The notes below the pieces were generated by a model that was given only the letters and a program-made list of their open reading frames with translations, ran no database searches and had not been told where the DNA came from. From NCBI GenBank assembly GCA_020852055.1, contig JADZBP010000090.1:1-49994 (forward strand): DNA of 49,994 nucleotides, given 5' to 3'. The DNA comes from Candidatus Latescibacterota bacterium (GTDB lineage Bacteria > Latescibacterota > UBA2968 > UBA8231). The position numbers and the translations under genes were made by a program. Shown here piece after piece: positions 32,086-39,196 of this stretch. Within the stretch, counting starts at the first letter, position 1, and each line of letters begins with the position of its first letter.

Positions 32086-33426
32086 TCAGGGTAGGTCCTG
32101 ACGCAGGTCGAGCAGGCGGAAAGCACCCGCGGCCATCTCGAGTTCCAGCGGCCCGAGCCCAGCCCCCATCAGGGTATCGGCCAGCGCGTCGCGCACTAGC
32201 CCGGGGCGGAGTTCCAACTGCAGGCGGCGGGCCTGGTCGGGCCGGCGGTTGACGACCAGCACGTGGGTGGCCTCGCGGCCATCACCGAAGATCCCGAACT
32301 CGAGGTCGGCATCCGCCCGGCGCACCAGGGCCTGGCCGCGCAACTGGGCCGAGGGGTAAGCCCCGTGGAAATGCAACGCCTCCAGCACCTGGCCGGCCTG
32401 GCGCAACGCCTGGTTGAGCTGGCGGACGGCCGCGTACGCAGGACCTGGCTGCCCTTGCGCGTCAACCAGGCCCTGGTAGGTCCAGCGGGCCCGTACCTGC
32501 CCTGCCTCGTCGAGGATCTCCTCCACCCCGGAGCTGTAGAGGAAGTACACAATCCCCGATGCCCCCCGCGCCAGCGCCATGCCCGCCTGCACCCGCAGTT
32601 CACCTGCGGTGGGCTGCCGGTAATAGGCCTCGCCGTCCCGCCATTCGGCGTGGGCCTGGATGATGGCCTGCCAGCGGCCGTTGCGGCCCTGCAGCCTCTG
32701 GGCCACCAGGTCGTAACTCCTAGCCAGTTGGTCCAGGACCTGCTGCACCGGGGCCCCACCAGCGCCGACGCCGGTGCGGAACACATAATGCTCGTGCTGG
32801 AAGATATTGGCCGGGCCTGCGGCGGGAAAGAAGGCGGCGAGGAAATCCGCCGGGTGCCGGAAGTGGTCTAGGCGTCCCACGGCCACCGCCGGCCGGGTGT
32901 TGTCCTCCTGCCGCAGCACCTCCAGCACCGCCTGCAGGGCCGGGTAATAGCGCGGGTCGTAGTCCTCGTGGCCCACCAGGTAGGCCCAGAATCCGGCCGA
33001 CCCCGTCCAGTGCTGCCGCAGCGCCCCGACCCGCTGCCGCACCTGCCCGGCAAAGGCGGTGTCCACTTCGGCGCGGGTGGCCCAGTTGCGCAATTTATCG
33101 TACGGGGTATAACCGGGGGGTTCGTAGTACACGGGCAAGTGCAGGCCGGCGCGGTTGCAGAAGCCCATCACCAGCTCCTCGGCAGTGGCCGAATCGCGCT
33201 GGGCTCGCTGCACCCATTCGAGGGTGTTGAGGCCCAGGTCCTGGAGCAGGGCCTGGTCGGCCGGGCCGAAGCGGAACTCGTCCAGGCCGGCCGGCAACCA
33301 GACACCGATGGTCAGGGGTCCAACCAGCAAAGCCTGGGGCTGGTACTCAGTACTGGCCGTGGGTTTCCAGACCTGACAGCCCCACCACAGCAGCGCCGGC
33401 AGCCACCACCAGGTGGTCCGGCTCAT
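32086..33426 (-). CDS. Secreted or lipid-anchored TIM-barrel glycosidase-like protein
   Basis: A 446-aa protein whose N-terminus MSRTTWWWLPALLWWGCQ looks like a short signal sequence with a possible lipobox (WWGC; non-canonical because the -3 residue is Trp). The body resembles a glycoside-hydrolase TIM barrel: FWAYLVGHEDYDPRYY, FQHEHYVF, IIQAHAEWRD and GIVYFLYSSG are arranged as in family GH42/GHL-like barrels, followed by a beta-sandwich tail. A catalytic acid pair cannot be assigned. The ATG at 33426 overlaps the MazG-like stop by 4 nt. The frame continues upstream through that gene but is not coding there. Confidence 0.65.
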   Translation of the reverse strand: MSRTTWWWLPALLWWGCQVWKPTASTEYQPQALLVGPLTIGVWLPAGLDEFRFGPADQALLQDLGLNTLEWVQRAQRDSATAEELVMGFCNRAGLHLPVYYEPPGYTPYDKLRNWATRAEVDTAFAGQVRQRVGALRQHWTGSAGFWAYLVGHEDYDPRYYPALQAVLEVLRQEDNTRPAVAVGRLDHFRHPADFLAAFFPAAGPANIFQHEHYVFRTGVGAGGAPVQQVLDQLARSYDLVAQRLQGRNGRWQAIIQAHAEWRDGEAYYRQPTAGELRVQAGMALARGASGIVYFLYSSGVEEILDEAGQVRARWTYQGLVDAQGQPGPAYAAVRQLNQALRQAGQVLEALHFHGAYPSAQLRGQALVRRADADLEFGIFGDGREATHVLVVNRRPDQARRLQLELRPGLVRDALADTLMGAGLGPLELEMAAGAFRLLDLRQDLP

Positions 33427-33758
33427 CGCAGCTTGGCATTGTCGGCGTGGCGCTGCCGGTCCCGGCGGGTCTTTTTCTCCATGGCGCGGGCCATGGCCTC
33501 TTCGAGGTCCACCCCGGTCTGGTTGGCCAGGCAGATCAGGACAAAGAGCACGTCGGCCATCTCCATGCCCAGATCGGCCTGCTCGCCGGCCTTGAAGCTC
33601 TGATCCCCGTACTGGCGGGCCATCAGCCGGGCCAACTCCCCCACCTCCTCCATCAGCACCGCGGTGTTGGTCAATTCGGAGAAGTAGCGCACCCCCACGG
33701 TGCGGATCCACTCGTCCACCTCGCGCTGGTGCTGGGCCAGGGTCTTGCCCTCGCTCAT
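33423..33758 (-). CDS. MazG-like nucleotide pyrophosphohydrolase
   Basis: An 111-aa all-alpha NTP pyrophosphohydrolase of the MazG/dUTPase-like superfamily, hydrolysing NTPs or dNTPs to NMP and PPi with Mg2+. The metal-binding helices carry LMEEVGELARLM and EMADVLFVLICLAN (ExxE plus ExxD). I chose the ATG at 33758 because GAGGTG lies 6 nt upstream; another ATG at 33785 in the same frame would add nine residues but has no clear ribosome site and overlaps the DUF362 gene. Translationally coupled to the downstream lipoprotein-like gene. Confidence 0.87.
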   Translation of the reverse strand: MSEGKTLAQHQREVDEWIRTVGVRYFSELTNTAVLMEEVGELARLMARQYGDQSFKAGEQADLGMEMADVLFVLICLANQTGVDLEEAMARAMEKKTRRDRQRHADNAKLR

Positions 33759-33768
33759 GGCCAGCACC

Positions 33769-34896
33769 TCACTGGTAGTCGCCATCCACGGTCACCGGCA
33801 CCAGGGGTTGGCCGTCGGCCTGGCGCTGCTGGTTCACCTCGTCGATGCGCCAGGGCACCACCGAACCGTCGCTGCGGAAACGCCGGTAGTATCCCTTGCT
33901 GTAGCGCGAAACGGGCATGAGCACCTTGGGCGAGCGCCGCGCCCGCAGGGCGTCGGGGTCCAGCGCCTGGCCGCTGAGCAAATCCACCACCTCGATCTCT
34001 TCCACCCGGTTGGTGCCCAGGCCGCGGGCGGCGGCAAATTTCAGGTAGGGCGTGACCACCGGGTCCAAGCCCATCAAGTAGGTCACCACTGCATCCACGT
34101 GCACCTCGTTCCGGCCCAACACCGCCCAACCCAGCGGGTAGTTGCGCCCCTCGTTGAAGGCGGTGCCGTCGCGGCCCACCAACCCGTCCACCACACTCAG
34201 GCGGGGCATCTTCAGACTGCGCAGGGCGGCCACCAGGTCGCAGAGTTTGTGCAGGAAGCGGTCCTCAAAGAGGCTCAGGCCACTCTCGGTCAACCGCCAG
34301 ATGCCCTCGGCGAAGGGCTGGTCCACCTCCTGAATGTTGCACAGGTGCCGCACCGGGCTGGTGAGGATGCCCATCAGGTTCTTGATCGACAGGGTGGTGC
34401 AGCCCAGGTTGTGGCACTTGGCCAGCGGCAGGTTGAGGAAATAGCTGCACTCCATCACCTCGCGGGCGATGGGGTAGGAATCGTAGACCACCCCGCCGGG
34501 CACGGGCACCGGCCGGGTCTCCACCCCGTTGAGCACCCGCAGCGGCAGCCGGCGCTGGGCCAGCATCTCCTGGTACCCCGAGACCTCCCAGGTATGGCCG
34601 TTCTGCGGTTGTTCCCCCGACTGTCCCTCGGCCACCAGCAGGCGCTCGCGCGGCACGCCCTGGTCGATCAAGGCATCGAGCACCCCGCCGACGAAGCCGG
34701 GATGGGTGATAACCCGTTTTTCGGGTGGGAAAAGCACCGTGGCATTGGGCTTGACCAGCACCGTGCCACTGGAAGGCAGCTCCAGTTCCAGGGCGTTGAG
34801 GGCGGCGTACGCCAGGCTGCGGTACTGGGCGAAAGGGGCTTCGTCCCTGTCGATGCGGGCCTGGTAGAGGTAGACCTTGTCGGGATCGATCTGCAT
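33769..34896 (-). CDS. DUF362 domain-containing protein
   Basis: A 375-aa protein with the DUF362 pattern: TVLVKPNAT near the N-terminus, LPLAKCHNLGCTTLSIKNLMG in the middle (cited by AKCHNLG and SIKNLMG) and SVVDGLVGRDG. The family includes iron-sulfur-linked and putative phosphate-handling proteins, but no ferredoxin-type Cys4 cluster is seen here. The ATG at 34896 has GGGAGG 5 nt upstream; a start at 34935 lies between the promoter elements and is rejected. It is the first gene of the leftward operon continuing to 30018. Function unknown. Confidence 0.85.
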   Translation of the reverse strand: MQIDPDKVYLYQARIDRDEAPFAQYRSLAYAALNALELELPSSGTVLVKPNATVLFPPEKRVITHPGFVGGVLDALIDQGVPRERLLVAEGQSGEQPQNGHTWEVSGYQEMLAQRRLPLRVLNGVETRPVPVPGGVVYDSYPIAREVMECSYFLNLPLAKCHNLGCTTLSIKNLMGILTSPVRHLCNIQEVDQPFAEGIWRLTESGLSLFEDRFLHKLCDLVAALRSLKMPRLSVVDGLVGRDGTAFNEGRNYPLGWAVLGRNEVHVDAVVTYLMGLDPVVTPYLKFAAARGLGTNRVEEIEVVDLLSGQALDPDALRARRSPKVLMPVSRYSKGYYRRFRSDGSVVPWRIDEVNQQRQADGQPLVPVTVDGDYQ

Positions 34897-34924
34897 AATA
34901 ACCTCCCTGAGGGTGAATCTCTGT

Positions 34925-34952
34925 AAGGTAGCCACGGAAAAGGGGCAGTCAA
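34925..34952 (-). promoter_or_regulatory. Strong promoter of the DUF362 operon
   Basis: On the minus strand TTGACT (34947-34952), 16 nt, TACCTT (34925-34930), with start predicted about 20-25 nt before the ATG at 34896. The -35 box is inside the 3' arm of the upstream terminator hairpin. Confidence 0.6.
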
Positions 34953-34973
34953 GAGATCCTCCCGACTGCCCCT
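34938..34973 (-). terminator. Rho-independent terminator of murA
   Basis: On the minus strand the 10-nt arm AGGGGCAGTC pairs with GACTGCCCCT around a 13-nt loop, followed by a TTTT run. It begins 20 nt after the murA stop. Plus-strand arms: 34941-34950 and 34964-34973. Confidence 0.75.
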
Positions 34974-34992
34974 GCGGCGATTCGACGCTGGA

Positions 34993-36264
34993 TCAGACCC
35001 GTTCGAGGCGCGCTCCCAGACCGACGAGGCGCTCCTCGAGGAAGGCGTGGCCGCGGTCGAGCTGGTAGAGGTTGGTGATGGTGCTGGTCCCTTCGGCTGC
35101 CAGCGCCGCCAGCACCGCCGCCCCGCCGGCGCGGATGTCGAGGGCCTTGACCTTGCAGCCCTTCAGTTTGGCCGGGCCCTGCACGATCACCAACCGGTCC
35201 TTTTCGGGTGAGAGTTTGGCCCCGAAACTGCGCAGGACCTTGATATGCCCGAAGCGGTCCTCGAAGATGGTTTCGCGGATATAGCTGTCGCCCTGCGCAA
35301 CACAGGCCAGGGCGGTGATACAGGGCTGCAGATCGGTGGGGAAACCCGGATGGAAATTGGTGACCACGTTGATCGGGGAGAGCGGGCCGGGCCGGCTGAC
35401 CCGGAGCCATGGGCCATCCTCCGCCATCTCGACCCCCATCTGCTGCAGTTTGGCCTCGAAGATGCGCAGGTGGTCGCGTTGCACCCCCTCGATGGCGACC
35501 TCGCCGCCGGTGATCGCCCCGGCCATCATCAGCAGGCCGGCGTCGAGCCGGTCGTACATCACCGTGTGTTCGGCGCCGTGTAATTTCTCGACCCCGGTGA
35601 TACGCACCGTGCGGGTGCCGACGCCCTCGACCCTGGCCCCCATCTTGGCCATCAGCAGGGCAAAGTCCTCGATCTCCGGGTCCGAGGCGGCGTTCTCGAT
35701 GAGCGACTCCCCCCGCGCCAGGCTGGCGGCCATCACCAGATTCTCGACGCCCGTGTGACTGGGCACGTCGCAGTACATAAACGCCCCGCGCAGATCCGGG
35801 GCGCTGACGTCGAACCCGCCCCCGCGCAGGCCCTCGACCGCGGCGCCGAGGCGGGCGAAACCGCGGTAGTGAAAATCGACGGGCCGCGGGCCGATGGTGC
35901 AGCCGCCCACTTCCTCGATCTGCGCCTGCCGGAAACGCCCCAGGAGCGGGCCGACGAAGAGGATGGAGGCGCGCAGCCTGCCGGTCAGGTCGGCGGGCAG
36001 CCGGGGGTTGTTGATGGTGGTGGCGTCGATCACCGCCGTGCCCACGCGGGGTTCGTACTCGACCTTGGCGCCCAGCCGGCGCAGGACCTCGAGGGCCACC
36101 AGCACGTCTTTGACGGGCGGCACGCGGTGCAGGATGGTCTGGCCCTCGGCAGCCAGGACCGAGGCGGCGATCATGGGCAGAGCCGCGTTTTTGGCGCCCT
36201 GCACGCGGGCCTGGCCCTGCAGGCACACGCCGCCCTGGATATGCAGCAAAGCTTCGGTGCTCAT
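34993..36264 (-). CDS. murA: UDP-N-acetylglucosamine 1-carboxyvinyltransferase MurA (canonical Cys)
   Basis: A 423-aa enzyme that catalyses the first committed step of peptidoglycan synthesis. The catalytic cysteine is present: C122 in GGCTIGPRPVDFH. QGAKNAALP provides Lys/Asn, PGFPTDLQ the Asp base, EDRF, IRAGGA and LDRGHAF the phosphate- and sugar-contacting residues. Fosfomycin sensitivity is expected at this cysteine. The ATG at 36264 is chosen because the family N-terminus starts there; the frame is open further upstream. A strong promoter precedes it and a terminator follows, so it is monocistronic. Its Asp-type paralogue is at 6138-7445. Confidence 0.96.
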   Translation of the reverse strand: MSTEALLHIQGGVCLQGQARVQGAKNAALPMIAASVLAAEGQTILHRVPPVKDVLVALEVLRRLGAKVEYEPRVGTAVIDATTINNPRLPADLTGRLRASILFVGPLLGRFRQAQIEEVGGCTIGPRPVDFHYRGFARLGAAVEGLRGGGFDVSAPDLRGAFMYCDVPSHTGVENLVMAASLARGESLIENAASDPEIEDFALLMAKMGARVEGVGTRTVRITGVEKLHGAEHTVMYDRLDAGLLMMAGAITGGEVAIEGVQRDHLRIFEAKLQQMGVEMAEDGPWLRVSRPGPLSPINVVTNFHPGFPTDLQPCITALACVAQGDSYIRETIFEDRFGHIKVLRSFGAKLSPEKDRLVIVQGPAKLKGCKVKALDIRAGGAAVLAALAAEGTSTITNLYQLDRGHAFLEERLVGLGARLERV

Positions 36265-36335
36265 GGGGGTCACTCTGGAGTTATTGACGGGATGTAGCCC
36301 GGGGGATGGGCGTGTGCCTTGGGGCGCGCGTGCCC

Positions 36336-36364
36336 AATTTAGCATTGTTGCCTGTTTTCGTCAA
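36336..36364 (-). promoter_or_regulatory. Strong sigma70 promoter of murA
   Basis: On the minus strand TTGACG (36359-36364), exactly 17 nt, TAAATT (36336-36341). Divergent from the glutaredoxin promoter only 10 nt away, so the two -35 boxes are almost adjacent. Confidence 0.7.
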
Positions 36365-36373
36365 CCACTCCCG

Positions 36374-36401
36374 TTGACAGGGGCAGGGACGTCCATATAT
36401 T
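36374..36401 (+). promoter_or_regulatory. Strong sigma70 promoter of the glutaredoxin-like gene
   Basis: Consensus TTGACA (36374-36379), 16-nt spacer, TATATT (36396-36401), 38 nt before the ATG. Same boxes and spacing as the tRNA-Phe promoter at 37290-37317. Confidence 0.75.
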
Positions 36402-36439
36402 CTCGGCAATCCAACCACCCCAAACCAAGGAAATCCGCC

Positions 36440-36709
36440 ATGTCCGAGACCCCGATGATCGTCGCCTACCTCAAGCCCGTCTGCGGCTGGAGCAACGGCG
36501 TGCGCGAGGTACTGCGCCGCCACCAGCTTGCCTATGAGGACAAGGACATCATCAACAACCCCGCCACTTACGCCGAGATGGTGCAGAAGAGCGGCCAGCC
36601 CCTTTCCCCCTGTGTCGAGGTGAACGGCGAGATGGTCGCCGACATCAGCGGCGAGGAACTGGAGCAGTACCTGGTCACCAAAGGCTTGGTTCAGCCGGTC
36701 TCGGCCTGA
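36440..36709 (+). CDS. Glutaredoxin-like protein with CGWS centre
   Basis: An 89-aa thioredoxin-fold protein. The active-site stretch is KPVCGWSNGVREVL with C15 and Ser in place of the second cysteine, i.e. a monothiol-type C-x-x-S centre similar to the CGFS glutaredoxins. The cis-Pro strand reads PLSPCVEVNG, carrying a second cysteine beside the expected cis-proline. GE-E-EQYL ends the helix alpha4 region. Length is typical for single-domain glutaredoxin. A strong promoter precedes it and it stands alone, convergent with the GAF-like gene 3 nt away. Role probably in disulfide/glutathionyl reduction or Fe-S handling; uncertain. Confidence 0.85.
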   Translation: MSETPMIVAYLKPVCGWSNGVREVLRRHQLAYEDKDIINNPATYAEMVQKSGQPLSPCVEVNGEMVADISGEELEQYLVTKGLVQPVSA

Positions 36710-36712
36710 GCC

Positions 36713-37279
36713 TCAACCCGCCAGGATCCCCGCCAGCACCTGTCTCATACCTTCGGTCAGGCCGGGCTGCTCGTGATTGAGCGGCCCGGCTGCGGCCCCC
36801 CGCACCAGCGTCAGCGCCCCCAGCGCCGGCTCCGCCCCCCCGCCCAGCGGCAGCACATAGATGAAACCGATATTGCCCCCGGCACCCCGCTGCAGCAGCA
36901 CTTCCTGCAGGCGCGGCGGCAGGGCTCCCTCTTCGCCGGCCCGGGTCTGCCCCATCACCAGCAGGGCATTACCCTGAGCCAGGGCTCGCCCTGCCAGACT
37001 CGCGTCCGACAAGGGTTGGCCGTAGAGCGCCTCGGCAGCCAGCGCCTGCCGCACCGCAGCGGCATCGACGGCGTCCGCGCAGGCCACCCCGCCCAGCATC
37101 AGGCGGCCATCGGGGTCCACCTGGTCGAAGATGAGGATCTCGGCGGCCTCGATCTGGAGCAACAGTTCCATGCCGCGCTGCACCGCCTGTTCGGGTGGCA
37201 ACTGGCGCAGCATGGCAACCAGATGGGCGGGGATTTCCACCGGGGCGGGCATCTTGAAGGGTATGGCGTTTACAGGCAT
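36713..37279 (-). CDS. Small GAF-like domain protein
   Basis: A 188-aa soluble protein. After a proline-rich start (PFKMPAPVEIP) comes a helix and an alpha/beta core, with LLLQIEAAEILIFDQVDPDGRLMLGG and GNIGFIYVLPLGGGAEPALGALTLV (cited by EILIFDQVD and GALTLV) resembling a GAF domain's antiparallel sheet. No effector domain, membrane segment or metal motif is visible. The ATG at 37279 is chosen for the AAAGGA site 5-6 nt upstream; a start 14 codons earlier lies in the tRNA promoter. A ligand-binding or signalling adaptor role is guesswork. Confidence 0.65.
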   Translation of the reverse strand: MPVNAIPFKMPAPVEIPAHLVAMLRQLPPEQAVQRGMELLLQIEAAEILIFDQVDPDGRLMLGGVACADAVDAAAVRQALAAEALYGQPLSDASLAGRALAQGNALLVMGQTRAGEEGALPPRLQEVLLQRGAGGNIGFIYVLPLGGGAEPALGALTLVRGAAAGPLNHEQPGLTEGMRQVLAGILAG

Positions 37280-37289
37280 GGTCCTTTCC

Positions 37290-37317
37290 TTGACATCCGG
37301 CGCTAAGGCCTTATATT
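37290..37317 (+). promoter_or_regulatory. Strong sigma70 promoter of tRNA-Phe
   Basis: TTGACA (37290-37295), 16 nt, TATATT (37312-37317), 17 nt before the mature tRNA 5' end. Confidence 0.75.
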
Positions 37318-37334
37318 TCATCCCGGTTTTCGGT

Positions 37335-37410
<76 letters not shown>

Positions 37411-37425
37411 GTTCTTCACTAACAT

Positions 37426-37468
37426 AGACAGCCACCTACCTTTCGCAAGGTAAGTGGCTGTCTTTTTT
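37426..37468 (+). terminator. Rho-independent terminator of tRNA-Phe
   Basis: The outer stem AGACAGCCAC (37426-37435) pairs with GTGGCTGTCT (37454-37463). The inner stem TACCTT pairs with AAGGTA around a TCGC loop. A run of T follows to 37468. Textbook intrinsic terminator. Confidence 0.93.
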
Positions 37469-37559
37469 GTTGCCCCGTCCCGGGGTCCATTTGCGGGAGA
37501 TGCCATGGTACCCGAAGGGCCGGGGGGCACGGTTCCCCGGCAGCACCTCCGGGGGTGGC

Positions 37560-38972
37560 TCAGCTCCCGGCAGTCGGAGTCGGGCCGGCGCCTGCCGGAG
37601 CGCTGGCCGCCTCCAGCGCCAGTTCCCGCGTGCGGGTTCTGGCCACCCAGAAGTACATCGGAACCCCGATGGCGCAGATGACCGCCCCGACGACGAAACC
37701 CACCCCGTAATTCCCTCCGAACACCCGCTTGATGAGGACGCCGGAGATCTGCACCGCGATGGTGTTCACCAGCACATTGACGGCCCCGTTGCAGGTGCCG
37801 AAGGTGGCCAGATCCTCGCGCCGGACCCAGGACGCGGTGAACACGTGCTGGCCCCAGTAGGTCAGGGTGGTGGTCATGACAATCAGCACATTGGCCACGG
37901 CCAAGGCGATGGCCGGCGAGGGCGTAAAGGTCACACCCAGCACCGCGGACGAGAACGAGGCCACCGCCGAGAAGATGGACACTGTCAGCGCAGAGGTGGG
38001 GTCGAAGGCGATGATGGTGGCAAAGAGCCCCATCGTGAACCCAGCGAGGATCGCCTTGGTGGAGCCGATCTTGTCGATGGCCCAACCCACGAAGAAGACC
38101 AGGCAGGTGTTGATGATCGTGCCGTACTGCAAGATCTGGGTGCCGATATCGCCCGTGCTCATACCCATGTTCACCTGGGCCTGCAGGGGGATGTACATCG
38201 CCGACACACCGAACCCGCACACCAGGGCGTTGGCCACGAAAAGCTGCACGATCCGCTTGTCCGAGAAGCCCACGCGGATGATATGGCCGATCACCTTGAC
38301 CGGGTTGAAATCGGGCGGGGTCTCGGTGCGCAGCGGGGGTTCCTTGGAGAAGATGACCGTTGCCAGCGAGGCCACTGCCAGCACGATGGCCGCCATCAGG
38401 TACACCTCGGCGTCGCCCTTCACATCCATCAACGGCATGAGCCAGATCTGCCCCAGCCAGATCGCGATACCGCCCATAACCAGGTTCAGGCCATTAACGC
38501 GCCCCCAGTAAGGTTTTCGCGCAATGTCGTACGCGATAAACGGATAGGTGTCGTACTTGACGTTCATCGCGAAATGGAAGACGGCGAACACCAGGACGCA
38601 GGACAGGGTGGAAGCGGTATAGGGGAAGAGGATCATGCCGAAGACCGTGAAGGGTATGGACGCGGCCAGGAAGGGCAGGCGCCGGCCCGCCTTGCCCTGC
38701 CAGCGGTCGCTGAGCTGCGCCAGGAACAGGGCCAGGGGCAGGGTAAGGTACCCGCGGATGGCCATCACCCCGGAAATCTCCTCGGCGTCCAGGCCGATCT
38801 TGGCCATGTGCAGCGGCATCACAGTGTTGGCCAGGTTCACCCCCAGCGTCGCCGCTGCCCCGCCAAAGACCAGCCAGAATACGTTCCGGTAAAAGAGGCG
38901 TTTGTCGTCATAAAACGCCTTGAGTTTGGGGTTCTCTCGCTCCGCGGCCTCGAAGTCTATGCTGGCTGCCAT
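37560..38972 (-). CDS. MFS transporter (GPH/SLC45-like pattern)
   Basis: A 470-aa membrane protein with about 12 hydrophobic segments. The loop 2-3 signature reads AQLSDRWQGKAGRRLPFLA, similar to the GRR..P motif of glycoside-pentoside-hexuronide and SLC45 sugar carriers. A charged, soluble N-terminal segment of about 30 residues (ERENPKLKAFYDDKR) precedes TM1 and an Ala/Pro-rich tail ends the protein. The ATG at 38972 opens the gene. A sugar or sugar-acid cargo is likely from the signature, but not proven. An 80-nt leader with an AATATA (minus TATATT at 39060-39065) candidate -10 precedes it. Confidence 0.85.
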   Translation of the reverse strand: MAASIDFEAAERENPKLKAFYDDKRLFYRNVFWLVFGGAAATLGVNLANTVMPLHMAKIGLDAEEISGVMAIRGYLTLPLALFLAQLSDRWQGKAGRRLPFLAASIPFTVFGMILFPYTASTLSCVLVFAVFHFAMNVKYDTYPFIAYDIARKPYWGRVNGLNLVMGGIAIWLGQIWLMPLMDVKGDAEVYLMAAIVLAVASLATVIFSKEPPLRTETPPDFNPVKVIGHIIRVGFSDKRIVQLFVANALVCGFGVSAMYIPLQAQVNMGMSTGDIGTQILQYGTIINTCLVFFVGWAIDKIGSTKAILAGFTMGLFATIIAFDPTSALTVSIFSAVASFSSAVLGVTFTPSPAIALAVANVLIVMTTTLTYWGQHVFTASWVRREDLATFGTCNGAVNVLVNTIAVQISGVLIKRVFGGNYGVGFVVGAVICAIGVPMYFWVARTRTRELALEAASAPAGAGPTPTAGS

Positions 38973-39114
38973 TCAAGGACTCCTCACAGGGACACCAAAT
39001 GGGGTACAACCGACCCCAAGGGTTGGGAAAAGATGACCGCGGCGTTCCGCAGCCCGCATAATATAGCCATACCGGCACCTTCCCGGCCATTCCGGCGGGC
39101 TGGCTGGCGCAGGC

Positions 39115-39143
39115 TTGACGGAAAAGCAGACGAGGCCTACCCT
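39115..39143 (+). promoter_or_regulatory. Promoter of the TraF-like outer-membrane protein gene
   Basis: TTGACG (39115-39120), 17 nt, TACCCT (39138-39143), about 54 nt before the ATG at 39197; GGGGGA ribosome site at 39184-39189. Confidence 0.55.
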
Positions 39144-39196
39144 TTTTGCCCCTCGCGCCCGCGGGGAATCCAACGACCAAAAAGGGGGATCAGACG

